A stretch of DNA of 64,000 nucleotides from Maribacter huludaoensis. GTDB taxonomy: Bacteria > Bacteroidota > Bacteroidia > Flavobacteriales > Flavobacteriaceae. The stretch lies in contig NZ_JARKMS010000002.1 in assembly GCF_029350945.1 (NCBI RefSeq), positions 359,984 to 423,983 of the forward strand, given 5' to 3'. Position 1 is the stretch's first letter. Every line of letters starts with the position of its first letter. This document shows positions 17,727-27,059 of this stretch, one piece after another. The translations under genes and the position numbers were made by a program. The notes under the pieces were generated by a model that did not search any database, had not been told where the DNA came from, and worked only from the letters and a program-made list of their open reading frames with translations.

Positions 17727-18959
17727 ATGGAAAATATTGCGTTAATTGAATCTTTCTCAGAGTTTAAGGACGATAAGTTCATAGACAGGGTAACATTAAT
17801 GGCCATTTTGGAAGATGTATTTAGAAATGCGCTTAAAAAGAAGTTTGGTTCAGATGATAACTTTGATATCATTATAAACCCGGATAAAGGTGATTTGGAA
17901 ATTTGGAGAAACCGTATCGTTGTAAATGATGGTGAGGTTGAGGAGCCAAATGAAGAAATTTCATTATCTGCGGCACGTAAAATTGAGCCAGATTTTGAAG
18001 TTGGTGAAGATGTGTCTGAAGAGGTGAAGTTGATTGATCTAGGAAGAAGGGCAATTTTGGCATTACGTCAAAATCTTATTTCCAAAATTCATGAGCATGA
18101 TAATACAACCATTTATAAGCATTTTAAGGATTTAGAGGGCGAGATTTATACGGCAGAGGTACATCATATTCGTCATAAAGCTGTTATTTTGTTAGATGAC
18201 GAGGGCAATGAGATAATTTTACCGAAAGATAGACAGATACCTTCTGATTTTTTCCGTAAAGGTGATAACGTTAGGGGTGTTATTGAAAGTGTGGAGTTAA
18301 AAGGAGCTAAACCTACGATTATAATGTCTAGAAGTTCGCCTAAATTCTTGGAGCAATTGTTCTTTCAAGAGATACCAGAGGTGTTCGACGGATTGATCAC
18401 TGTCAAAAAAGCGGTTAGAATACCAGGAGAAAAAGCGAAAGTTGCTGTAGACTCTTATGATGATCGTATTGATCCTGTTGGTGCCTGTGTGGGTATGAAA
18501 GGGTCTAGAATTCACGGTATTGTTCGTGAATTAGGTAATGAGAATATAGATGTTATTAACTGGACGGCTAACCCACAATTGTTAGTGACCAGGGCGTTGA
18601 GTCCGGCTAGGGTTTCTTCTGTTAAGTTGAACGATGAGAAGATGACAGCACAAGTTTACCTGAAGCCAGAAGAAGTTTCTAAGGCAATAGGTAGAGGTGG
18701 TCATAATATTAGATTAGCTGGTCAACTTACTGGTTATGAGATAGATGTGTTTAGGGAAGGAGTTGAGGAAGATGTTGAATTAACGGAGTTCTCAGATGAA
18801 ATCGATGCTTGGATTATTGAAGAATTCAAGAAAATCGGTTTTGATACGGCACGTAGCGTATTAGAGCAAGATGTGAATGATTTAGTGAAACGTACAGATT
18901 TAGAAGAGGAAACTATTTTAGAAGTTGTTCGTATACTAAAAGAAGAATTAGAAGATTAG
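17727..18959 (+). CDS. nusA: Transcription termination/antitermination protein NusA
   Basis: This 410-residue protein has the order N-terminal RNA-polymerase-binding domain (about 1-130), S1 domain (about 135-200, EGEIYTAEVHHIRHKAVILL), KH1 (KVAVDSYDDRIDPVGACVGMKG, near 235-270) and KH2 (KAIGRGGHNIRLAGQLTGYEIDV, near 315-345). It modulates RNA polymerase pausing, intrinsic termination and antitermination. At 410 residues it ends soon after KH2 with a short helical tail and lacks the two C-terminal acidic repeats of the E. coli protein, which is usual outside the gammaproteobacteria. It is the middle gene of the operon. Confidence 0.97.
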   Translation: MENIALIESFSEFKDDKFIDRVTLMAILEDVFRNALKKKFGSDDNFDIIINPDKGDLEIWRNRIVVNDGEVEEPNEEISLSAARKIEPDFEVGEDVSEEVKLIDLGRRAILALRQNLISKIHEHDNTTIYKHFKDLEGEIYTAEVHHIRHKAVILLDDEGNEIILPKDRQIPSDFFRKGDNVRGVIESVELKGAKPTIIMSRSSPKFLEQLFFQEIPEVFDGLITVKKAVRIPGEKAKVAVDSYDDRIDPVGACVGMKGSRIHGIVRELGNENIDVINWTANPQLLVTRALSPARVSSVKLNDEKMTAQVYLKPEEVSKAIGRGGHNIRLAGQLTGYEIDVFREGVEEDVELTEFSDEIDAWIIEEFKKIGFDTARSVLEQDVNDLVKRTDLEEETILEVVRILKEELED

Positions 18960-19001
18960 CTATATATTAGCACTTAAATAAAAGAACGGGAATCAGTATT
19001 T

Positions 19002-21842
19002 ATGGCAGACAATGCAAAAATAAGGCTTAATAAAGTTCTTCGTGAACTTAATATTTCCTTGGATAGGGCAGTGGACTTTCTTAACGGAAAAGGACATGAT
19101 GTGGAAGCGAGGCCTACCACAAAAATTTCTGATGATGTTTACCAAGTTTTACTTGATGAGTTCCAGACGGATAAGAGTAAAAAAGTTGCGTCAAAAGAGG
19201 TTGGAGAGGAAAAGCGTAAGGAGAAAGAGGCAATTCGAGTTCGATTGGAAAAAGAGCAAGAAGATCGTCGCTTGGCCCGTGAGCGAAGAAACTCTGAATC
19301 CGAAGACAAAACCTTAGTTGGTAAGGTAGAACTTTCTGGTCCCAAAATGGTAGGTAAAATTGACCTTAATCCTAAGAAAAAAGTTGAAGAGCAACCTGCT
19401 AAAGAAACTCCAAAAGCTGAAGAAAAGGTTGAGCCTAAAGAGGAAGAAAAATCTGCTCCAAAGGTAGAGGTCAAGGAGACAAGAAGGGTTGTTTTACAAG
19501 GTCCTAAAATTGTGTCCCAACCTGCTCCAAAGAAAGAGGTGAAAAAAGAGGAGCCTAAAGTTGAATCTCCTAAAGCTGCCGCTCCTAAAGCTGATGAAAC
19601 TAAAAAATCAGAAGCTAAACAGGAGCCTGCAAAAGCTGATTCTACTGCAGAAGCCGCTCAGGAGCCTGAGGCACCAAAAACAATAGAGACTCAGTATCAG
19701 AAATTGTCAGGTCCAAAAATTGCCGGTGAGAAAATTGACCTTAGCAAATTTGAAAAGCCCAAGAAAAAGAAAGAAGATAAAAAGCCTGCTGCAGGTGCTG
19801 ACCGAAAGAAAAGGCGTAGAAGAATTGTAACTAAAAATACTTCTGGTCCAGGTCAAAATAGAAACACCGGAAACTCTGGTGATAGAAATAAAGGTAGAGG
19901 AAGATTTGCGCCGGTGGCAAAAGTTGAGCCTACTGAGGAAGACGTGCAAAAGCAAGTACGTGAAACCCTAGAAAAACTTCAAGGTAAATCCAAGAAGGGT
20001 AAAGGGGCAAAGTATAGAAGAAGTAAAAGGGATCAGCACCGTGAGCAAACGGAGAAAGATCTTGAACAACAGGAATTGGAGAACAAGGTGCTTAAAGTTA
20101 CCGAGTTCGTTACGGCAACAGAGGTCGCTACCATGATGGGAGTTTCTACAACTGAAATTATTTCAGCTTGTATGTCATTAGGTATTATGGTGACCATGAA
20201 TCAGCGTTTAGATGCTGAAACATTATCTATAGTAGCAGAAGAATTCGGTTATGAGGTTGACTTTGTTACTGCTGATATTGAAGAAAGTATAGTTGAGGAA
20301 GAAGATGCTCCTGAAGATTTAAAGCATAGAGCTCCGATCGTTACGGTCATGGGGCACGTGGATCACGGTAAAACATCTTTATTGGATTACATCCGTAAAG
20401 AGAATGTAATTGCCGGAGAAAGTGGTGGTATTACTCAGCATATTGGTGCCTACGGAGTAACACTTGAAAATGGGGAAAGAATTGCTTTCTTGGATACTCC
20501 TGGTCACGAGGCTTTTACTGCTATGCGTGCTAGAGGTGCTCAGGTAACCGATATTGCAATTATTGTTATTGCGGCAGATGATGATATTATGCCACAAACG
20601 AAAGAGGCGATCAGTCACGCGCAAGCTGCTGGTGTACCAATTGTTTTTGCAATAAACAAAGTTGATAAGTCTACGTCTAATCCTGATAAGATCAAGGAAG
20701 GTCTAGCGCAGATGAACCTATTGGTTGAAGATTGGGGAGGTAAAATACAATCTCATGATATTTCTGCCAAGACCGGTTTAGGTGTAAAGGAATTATTGGA
20801 GAAAGTTTTACTTGAAGCTGAGTTATTAGAGTTAAAGGCCAATCCAAATAAAAATGCATCAGGAACTGTTGTGGAAGCGTTCTTGGATAAAGGAAAAGGT
20901 TATGTGTCTACTGTGTTAGTGCAGTCTGGTACACTTAAGATAGGTGATTATGTGTTGGCCGGTACTACAAGTGGTAAGATCAAGGCAATGCAGGATGAAA
21001 GGGGCAATAATGTAAAAGAAGTTGGTCCTTCAACACCAATATCTATATTAGGTCTTGACGGGGCTTCTCAGGCAGGTGATAAGTTCTACGTATTGGAAGA
21101 CGAGCGTGAGGCTAAGCAAATTGCCTCAAGAAGATCTCAATTACAACGTGAGCAGTCTGTTAGAACGCAGCGTCATATTACTTTGGATGAAATTGGTCGT
21201 AGAATTGCATTAGGTGATTTCAAAGAACTTAATATTATTCTTAAGGGTGATGTTGATGGTTCTGTTGAAGCGCTTACAGATTCTTTCCAGAAATTATCCA
21301 CTGATGAAATTCAAGTGAATATCATACATAAAGCTGTAGGTCCTATTACGGAATCAGATGTGTTATTGGCTTCTGCTTCGGATGCGGTTATTATAGGGTT
21401 TAATGTAAGGCCTATGGGCAACGCGAAAGCAATTGCCGAGAAAGAGGAAATAGATATCCGTATGTATTCTATCATTTATGCTGCGATCAATGACCTTAAA
21501 GATGCAATGGAAGGTATGTTATCTCCTGAAATGAAAGAAGAGATTTCTGGTACAGCTGAGATTAGGGAAACTTTTAAAATTTCTAAAATTGGAACTATTG
21601 CAGGTTGTATGGTAACAAGCGGTAAAATCTTTAGAAACTCTAATATTAGATTAATACGAGATGGCGTAGTTATATATACAGGTACATTATCTTCGTTAAA
21701 ACGATTTAAAGATGATGTTAGGGAAGTAGCTAAAGGTTATGACTGTGGTCTTCAAATTAAAAACTATAATGATATTAATGAAGGTGATATTGTTGAAGCG
21801 TTCCAAGAAGTTGCAGTGAAGAAAAAGTTGAAGTCCAAATAG
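19002..21842 (+). CDS. infB: Translation initiation factor IF-2
   Basis: This 946-residue GTPase delivers initiator fMet-tRNA to the 30S subunit. An N-terminal IF2 helical domain ([20 protein letters not shown]) is followed by a long low-complexity region rich in Lys, Glu, Pro and Ala (about 60-345). That region contains three spaced copies of a short motif like [12 protein letters not shown] ([13 protein letters not shown] near 247). A second IF2_N domain precedes the G domain. GTP-binding motifs are GHVDHGKT (near 450), DTPGHEAF and NKVDK. Domains II, III and the C-terminal fMet-binding domain follow. It is the last gene of the operon and is followed by a bidirectional terminator. Confidence 0.97.
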   Translation: MADNAKIRLNKVLRELNISLDRAVDFLNGKGHDVEARPTTKISDDVYQVLLDEFQTDKSKKVASKEVGEEKRKEKEAIRVRLEKEQEDRRLARERRNSESEDKTLVGKVELSGPKMVGKIDLNPKKKVEEQPAKETPKAEEKVEPKEEEKSAPKVEVKETRRVVLQGPKIVSQPAPKKEVKKEEPKVESPKAAAPKADETKKSEAKQEPAKADSTAEAAQEPEAPKTIETQYQKLSGPKIAGEKIDLSKFEKPKKKKEDKKPAAGADRKKRRRRIVTKNTSGPGQNRNTGNSGDRNKGRGRFAPVAKVEPTEEDVQKQVRETLEKLQGKSKKGKGAKYRRSKRDQHREQTEKDLEQQELENKVLKVTEFVTATEVATMMGVSTTEIISACMSLGIMVTMNQRLDAETLSIVAEEFGYEVDFVTADIEESIVEEEDAPEDLKHRAPIVTVMGHVDHGKTSLLDYIRKENVIAGESGGITQHIGAYGVTLENGERIAFLDTPGHEAFTAMRARGAQVTDIAIIVIAADDDIMPQTKEAISHAQAAGVPIVFAINKVDKSTSNPDKIKEGLAQMNLLVEDWGGKIQSHDISAKTGLGVKELLEKVLLEAELLELKANPNKNASGTVVEAFLDKGKGYVSTVLVQSGTLKIGDYVLAGTTSGKIKAMQDERGNNVKEVGPSTPISILGLDGASQAGDKFYVLEDEREAKQIASRRSQLQREQSVRTQRHITLDEIGRRIALGDFKELNIILKGDVDGSVEALTDSFQKLSTDEIQVNIIHKAVGPITESDVLLASASDAVIIGFNVRPMGNAKAIAEKEEIDIRMYSIIYAAINDLKDAMEGMLSPEMKEEISGTAEIRETFKISKIGTIAGCMVTSGKIFRNSNIRLIRDGVVIYTGTLSSLKRFKDDVREVAKGYDCGLQIKNYNDINEGDIVEAFQEVAVKKKLKSK

Positions 21843-21885
21843 AATTTAAAATAAAAGAGTATTAAAATCTCTTTAGGAATAAAGC

Positions 21886-21917
21886 AAAAAAAATCGACCT
21901 ATTTGGTCGATTTTTTT
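21886..21917. terminator. Bidirectional terminator between infB and the SPOR gene
   Basis: A stem of seven A plus TCGACC pairs with GGTCGA plus seven T around a 4- to 5-nt loop. It serves the plus-strand infB operon. It also overlaps the last codons of the minus-strand SPOR gene, whose stop codon is at 21899-21901. Confidence 0.88.
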
Positions 21918-22270
21918 GGTTTTAATAACATAGCATCGGGGTACTTGGTCCTTACCTCGTTGAACTTTCGTTCGGCATCTAATCTAGAGGTAAACCTGCC
22001 GACTCTTACGCGATATGTTGGTGAGTCAAAATCAATTTTAGAAACTAGTTCAGGAAAATCCTCTTCCACGTTTGCTTTTATTTTTTGTGCTTTTGCATAG
22101 TTGCCAAAGCCAACTTGTATTCTGTAGTATTCATTATTGCTTAAGGATGATTTGTAAATCTCTAACAATTGATCAATCTTCGGGTCTTGCTGTATATCTA
22201 CATTTGCACTTTGTGCGTAGCTAAATTGGCTAAAACAAGCAAAAACTAGGAGGGTACTAACAATTTTCAT
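21899..22270 (-). CDS. Exported SPOR-domain protein
   Basis: This 123-residue protein has a signal peptide (MKIVSTLLVFACFSQFSYAQ). A single C-terminal SPOR domain follows from about residue 50: YYRIQVGFGNYAKAQKIKANV, then the second repeat YRVRVGRFTSRLDAERKFNEV. SPOR domains bind denuded glycan strands of peptidoglycan, so a periplasmic cell-wall or septum-associated role is likely. There is no transmembrane anchor, so it should be released into the periplasm. It is divergent from actA. Confidence 0.88.
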   Translation of the reverse strand: MKIVSTLLVFACFSQFSYAQSANVDIQQDPKIDQLLEIYKSSLSNNEYYRIQVGFGNYAKAQKIKANVEEDFPELVSKIDFDSPTYRVRVGRFTSRLDAERKFNEVRTKYPDAMLLKPKKSTK

Positions 22271-22301
22271 AACCTATTTTCAATTTATTTTTTATTTAGG
22301 A

Positions 22302-22329
22302 CAAAAGTAATTTATTAAGGCTCAAACAA
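22302..22329 (-). promoter_or_regulatory. Candidate promoter of the SPOR gene
   Basis: Read on the minus strand, TTG (22329-22327) is followed after 17 bp by TACTTTTG (22309-22302), a match to TAnnTTTG with slightly short spacing. The -7 box lies 31 bp before the ATG at 22270. Confidence 0.5.
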
Positions 22330-22387
22330 ATAAATCTTGATCTATTTAGAATATTTCTAAATTGTAAATTATAGATACATTAACATT

Positions 22388-22416
22388 TTGCAAATAAAGT
22401 CTATGTCGTATTTTTG
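22388..22416 (+). promoter_or_regulatory. Candidate promoter of the act-cox operon
   Basis: TTG at 22388-22390 and TATTTTTG at 22409-22416, spacing 18 bp, fit the Bacteroidota consensus. The implied leader before the actA ATG at 22502 is about 80 nt, with no obvious hairpin. Confidence 0.6.
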
Positions 22417-22501
22417 TCATCGATTTAGGCATTTGGTGGATTGTAATTGGTTTCATCTATGACCAAAATCATGCCAAGATTCCGATAGAAATATTCGATA
22501 T

Positions 22502-23872
22502 ATGAAAAAGGTTCCAAACCGAAATCAGTTTTCTAAAATTTTAGGATTATCCCTAATTGTATTTTTGCTTTTTGCAAGTCCCTCAATAGCGCAGGATGAA
22601 GCTGCTGCAGAATCTGTGGCTACTGAAACCGCAGGGGGTGGCGATGAAAAAAAAGGCAAGGCATTGTTCAATCAAAACTGTGCTGCCTGTCATGCGTTAA
22701 ATCGTAAGATGACCGGTCCTGCATTAGAGAATGTAGAGGCTAGGTTGAGTGAAGAAGAAGGCTTAGACAGAGAGTGGCTTTATGCTTGGATTAAAAACAG
22801 TCCTGGTGTAATTAAGTCGGGTGACGCTTATGCCAATAAATTGTACGCAGAGTATAATAAAGCTGCAATGACGGCTTTTCCAACCTTGTCAAACACAGAT
22901 ATCGATGATATTTTGGCATATACCGCTGCAGCTCCGGCTGCTGCCCCTGAACATGTTGTGGGTAGTGCAGATGTTGCTGGTGGAAATGCGGGAAATTCTT
23001 CTGGCGTCTCTAATGAAGTGATTTTAGGTGCTTTAGTCTTGGTTTTTGGTTTGTTGGTGGTTATGCTGTTGTTGGTGAATAAGACATTACAGCGTATAGT
23101 ACAGGCAAATGGTGTTGTTCTTGAAAAAGAGAATGCTGAAAAAAGAACCCCGATTTGGAAAGCTTTTGCTCAAAATCAATTTTTGGTTTTGGTTACCGTT
23201 GTGTTCTTATTGTTGGGTAGTGCATACTTTGCTTATGGTTGGATGATGCAGGTAGGTGTCGATCAGGGTTATGCCCCAATTCAGCCAATTCATTATTCAC
23301 ATAAGATCCATGCAGGTGATAATAAGATAGAGTGTAAATATTGTCACTCTTCTGCTAGGGTTTCCAAACATTCTGGTATACCTTCTTTAAATGTATGCAT
23401 GAACTGCCATAAATCAGTTTATGAGTACACTGGTAATCCGGAAGGTCCGTCTCAAGAGGATTTGGAGAATGGATACACGAACGAGTTCTATACTGGTGAG
23501 ATAAAGAAATTATACAAAGCAGTTGGTTGGGATGAAGAAAATCAAAAATACACTGGTGAAAGTCAGCCTGTAGAATGGGTAAGAATTCATAATCTGCCAG
23601 ATTTTGCTTATTTCAATCACTCGCAGCACGTTTCGGTCGCAGGTGTTGAGTGTCAAACTTGTCACGGTCCTGTAGAGGAAATGGAAATTATGTATCAGTA
23701 TTCACCGTTGACAATGGGTTGGTGTATTGATTGTCATAGAGAGACCAATGTAAAGGTTGAGGGTAATGAATACTATGAGAAAATTCATGCTGAGCTTTCA
23801 AAGAAATACGGTGTAGAGAATTTAACAGCTGCTCAGTTGGGTGGGCTGGAATGTGGTAAATGTCACTATTAA
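22502..23872 (+). CDS. actA: Alternative complex III subunit ActA, multiheme cytochrome c with an N-terminal monoheme domain
   Basis: This 456-residue protein holds electron-transfer hemes of alternative complex III, a quinol oxidoreductase that replaces the bc1 complex in many Bacteroidota. It has a signal peptide (cleavage near SIA-QDE) and then a class I cytochrome c domain with CAACH (Cys60-His64). Membrane segments lie near 171-193 and 226-250. A C-terminal pentaheme domain follows with five CxxCH motifs: CKYCH, CMNCH, CQTCH, CIDCH and CGKCH (the last three residues before the end). That makes six heme c sites; the N-terminal monoheme domain is an addition to the core pentaheme protein. 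It is the first gene of a tight operon through coxA. Confidence 0.93.
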   Translation: MKKVPNRNQFSKILGLSLIVFLLFASPSIAQDEAAAESVATETAGGGDEKKGKALFNQNCAACHALNRKMTGPALENVEARLSEEEGLDREWLYAWIKNSPGVIKSGDAYANKLYAEYNKAAMTAFPTLSNTDIDDILAYTAAAPAAAPEHVVGSADVAGGNAGNSSGVSNEVILGALVLVFGLLVVMLLLVNKTLQRIVQANGVVLEKENAEKRTPIWKAFAQNQFLVLVTVVFLLLGSAYFAYGWMMQVGVDQGYAPIQPIHYSHKIHAGDNKIECKYCHSSARVSKHSGIPSLNVCMNCHKSVYEYTGNPEGPSQEDLENGYTNEFYTGEIKKLYKAVGWDEENQKYTGESQPVEWVRIHNLPDFAYFNHSQHVSVAGVECQTCHGPVEEMEIMYQYSPLTMGWCIDCHRETNVKVEGNEYYEKIHAELSKKYGVENLTAAQLGGLECGKCHY

Positions 23873-23907
23873 TAATAATTTAAAGAAGCTAATTACAGAT
23901 AATACGT

Positions 23908-26900
23908 ATGGCATCAAACAAAAAATATTGGAAGAACGAAGCGGAGTTAAATCCTAACGATTCCATTGTTGAGGCGCTAAAGCAGAATGAATTTGTAGAG
24001 CAGATTCCTGTGGATGATTTCTTGGGTGACAAGGAAACATTGTCTTCTACAAATACAAATCGTAGAGATTTCTTGAAGTATGTTGGGTTTAGTACCGCGG
24101 CCGCTTCTTTAGCAGCATGTGAAGGACCGGTTGTGAAATCGATTCCTTATGTGGTATTGCCAGAAAATATAGTTCCCGGAGTCGCTAACTATTATGCAAC
24201 TACAATTGCAAATGGTTTTGATTTTGCTAGCATATTGATAAAGACTCGTGAGGGTCGTCCTATCAAGGTAGAGAATAATACTTTGGCTAAAATAGGTGGT
24301 TCGGCTAATGCTAGGGTGCAGGGTTCTGTTCTTTCGTTGTACGATAGTACAAGGTTGCAAGGGCCGTTGGCAAATGGAGAGCCGGTAGAATGGGATGTAC
24401 TTAAAGCTACCGTTAAGTCTAAAATGGGTTCGCTTAAGGGTTCTGCTAAAAAAATTGCTGTTCTTACACAGACATATGCTAGTCCATCAACCGATCGTCT
24501 TATGGCTGATCTGGTCGCTGCCAATGAAAATGTGGTTCATGTTACCTATGATGCTATATCTGAAGATGCGGCATTAACTGCGTTTGAAAATAAATACGGA
24601 GAGCGTGCTTTAGCTGATTACGATTTTGAAAAGGCGGGGCTTATTGTTTCTTTTGGTGCAGATTTTATTGCCGACTGGCAAGGCGGTGGTTATGATGCGG
24701 GTTATTCTAGAGGCCGTGTTCCTAAGAATGGTAAAATGTCCAGACATATACAGGTTGAGGCAAATATGTCATTGACCGGTGCAAATGCCGATAAGCGCGT
24801 GGCTATGAAGCCAAGTGCCCAAAAGGTTGTTTTGGCTAAATTATACGGAAAATTAAATGGTACTTCTGTAGGTGGTAACACTTCAGAGTATGATGCTTTG
24901 GTTGATTCCATTGCCGTAGAGATAAAGAAAGCTGGTTCCAATGCGGTTGTTGTAACGGGATTAGACGATGTTAATGCTCAAGCTGTTGTTTTGGCAATCA
25001 ATGAAATGCTTTCCAGTAAAGCCTATGATGTTGCGGCTCCTAAATATATAAGAAAAGGTAGTGTGAAGGCTGTTAACTCGTTGATTGCAGATATGAAGGC
25101 CGGTAGAGTTGGCGCTTTATTGATGGATGGGGTTAATCCTGTATATTCATTGCCTAATGCAGCTGATTTTAAAGAAGGTCTGGAAAAGGTTGATTTATCT
25201 GTTGCTTTTTCTACAAATTGGAATGAAACTACTGAGGCTGTGCAATATGTGGGTGCTACAAACCACTATTTGGAGTCTTGGGGAGATATTCAAATTAAAA
25301 AGGGGCATTACAGTTTAATGCAGCCGACTATTAAAGAATTATTTGATACAAAGCAGTTTCAAACGGTAGTTTTAGAGCTACTGGGAAGTGAGCAAACGTA
25401 TTATGATTATATAAAAGATACTTGGACTTCATCTGTACTTAACGGTGCAAGTTGGAATCAAGCGTTGCAAGATGGTGTTTTCAGTACCAAGACTATGGTG
25501 GTGAATACTGAAGGGGCAGCTCAAAATATTACGACTACGGAGGATACAATTGAGGTTGTTTCCAATACTTCTTTGTCTTCTGCTGTACGTAGTTTAGCAA
25601 ATACCACTAGTGTTGGAATGGAGCTTACGTTGTATTCTAAAGTTGGTATGGGCGATGGCCAGCAGGCAAGTAACCCTTGGTTGCAAGAATTTCCGGATCC
25701 AATTACAAGAGTTTCTTGGGATAACTATGTTACTATTTCAAAAGCGGATGCTGCTGAACTTGGTGTAGAAAATGTAAACGTTGCAAACGGCGGTATGGAT
25801 GGTAGCTATGTAAAGCTTACCGTTAATGGTGTTAGTTTGGAGAAGGTGCCGGTGGTTGTTCAGCCTGGGCAGGCAAAAGGTACTGTAGGTCTTTCATTCG
25901 GTTACGGTAAAACTGTAGGATTGAAAGAAGAAATGCAGACTGGTGTAAATGCTTTTAAACTATATAACGGATTTAGCAATATTCAATCTGTAAGTGTAGA
26001 AAAAGTTGCAGGTAATCATGAGTTTGCTTGTATTCAATTACATAAAACCCTAATGGGTAGGGGAGATATCATTAAAGAAACAACTTTAGAGATATTTAAT
26101 ACTAAGAACCATTCGGAATGGAACGAGGTTCCTGTGGTATCTTTGGACCATCAAGAAGTTCCTGCAACTTCTGTTGACTTATGGGATAGCTTTGATCGTT
26201 CTATCGGTCATCATTTTAACATGTCTATTGATTTAAATGCTTGTACCGGTTGTGGTTCTTGTGTTATCGCTTGTCATGCAGAAAATAATGTACCTGTTGT
26301 TGGTAAGGCTGAAGTAAGAAAGTCTAGGGATATGCACTGGTTGCGTATCGATAGATATTATTCGTCTGAAGAAACCTTTGAAGGTGATAATGCCAAAAAA
26401 GATGGTTTTGATGGTTTGTCCGGTGATAATGGTTCATTAGGTGGTTTCGGTGAGTTAGAAGATCCTTCTGCGAATCCTCAGGTTGCTTTTCAGCCTGTAA
26501 TGTGTCAGCACTGTAACCATGCTCCTTGTGAAACTGTTTGTCCAGTGGCGGCGACTTCACATGGTAGACAAGGTCAAAATCAAATGGCTTATAACAGATG
26601 TGTAGGTACAAGATATTGTGCTAACAACTGTCCTTATAAAGTACGTAGATTTAACTGGTTCCTTTATAATAACAATGACGAGTTCGATTTCCATATGAAC
26701 AATGATTTGGGTAAAATGGTATTGAACCCGGATGTAAACGTTCGTTCTAGAGGTGTTATCGAGAAATGTTCTATGTGTATTCAAAAAACACAAAAGACTA
26801 TTCTTGATGCTAAGAGAGACGGTCGTGTTATTGAGGATGGAGAATTCCAAACAGCTTGTTCTTCAGCATGTAGTAACGGTGCCATTGTATTTGGTGATGT

Positions 26901-27027
26901 TAATGATGAGAAGAGTAAAGTTGCAGAATTAAAACAAAGTGACCGCATGTATCATTTGTTGGAGCATGTAGGTACACAACCAAACGTTTTCTACCATGTT
27001 AAGGTTAGAAACACCAACGAAGCATAA
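23908..27027 (+). CDS. actB: Alternative complex III subunit ActB, molybdopterin-oxidoreductase-like and iron-sulfur protein
   Basis: This 1039-residue protein is a fusion. Residues about 50-740 resemble a molybdopterin oxidoreductase but are thought to lack the cofactor in this complex. The C-terminal part (about 765-1010) is an NrfC/HybA-like ferredoxin with four cysteine clusters: CTGCGSCVIAC, CQHCNHAPCETVC, CVGTRYCANNC and CSMCIQ...ACSSAC. A Tat-like RRDFLKYVGFSTAAASLAAC segment near residues 53-72 combines twin arginines with a lipobox-like LAAC, consistent with export and lipid anchoring. It transfers electrons within the complex together with ActA and ActC. The start was taken at the ATG 35 nt after actA. 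Confidence 0.94.
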   Translation: MASNKKYWKNEAELNPNDSIVEALKQNEFVEQIPVDDFLGDKETLSSTNTNRRDFLKYVGFSTAAASLAACEGPVVKSIPYVVLPENIVPGVANYYATTIANGFDFASILIKTREGRPIKVENNTLAKIGGSANARVQGSVLSLYDSTRLQGPLANGEPVEWDVLKATVKSKMGSLKGSAKKIAVLTQTYASPSTDRLMADLVAANENVVHVTYDAISEDAALTAFENKYGERALADYDFEKAGLIVSFGADFIADWQGGGYDAGYSRGRVPKNGKMSRHIQVEANMSLTGANADKRVAMKPSAQKVVLAKLYGKLNGTSVGGNTSEYDALVDSIAVEIKKAGSNAVVVTGLDDVNAQAVVLAINEMLSSKAYDVAAPKYIRKGSVKAVNSLIADMKAGRVGALLMDGVNPVYSLPNAADFKEGLEKVDLSVAFSTNWNETTEAVQYVGATNHYLESWGDIQIKKGHYSLMQPTIKELFDTKQFQTVVLELLGSEQTYYDYIKDTWTSSVLNGASWNQALQDGVFSTKTMVVNTEGAAQNITTTEDTIEVVSNTSLSSAVRSLANTTSVGMELTLYSKVGMGDGQQASNPWLQEFPDPITRVSWDNYVTISKADAAELGVENVNVANGGMDGSYVKLTVNGVSLEKVPVVVQPGQAKGTVGLSFGYGKTVGLKEEMQTGVNAFKLYNGFSNIQSVSVEKVAGNHEFACIQLHKTLMGRGDIIKETTLEIFNTKNHSEWNEVPVVSLDHQEVPATSVDLWDSFDRSIGHHFNMSIDLNACTGCGSCVIACHAENNVPVVGKAEVRKSRDMHWLRIDRYYSSEETFEGDNAKKDGFDGLSGDNGSLGGFGELEDPSANPQVAFQPVMCQHCNHAPCETVCPVAATSHGRQGQNQMAYNRCVGTRYCANNCPYKVRRFNWFLYNNNDEFDFHMNNDLGKMVLNPDVNVRSRGVIEKCSMCIQKTQKTILDAKRDGRVIEDGEFQTACSSACSNGAIVFGDVNDEKSKVAELKQSDRMYHLLEHVGTQPNVFYHVKVRNTNEA

Positions 27028-27059
27028 ACAATAGTAGAAAGTAATTATAACAAAAGTCT

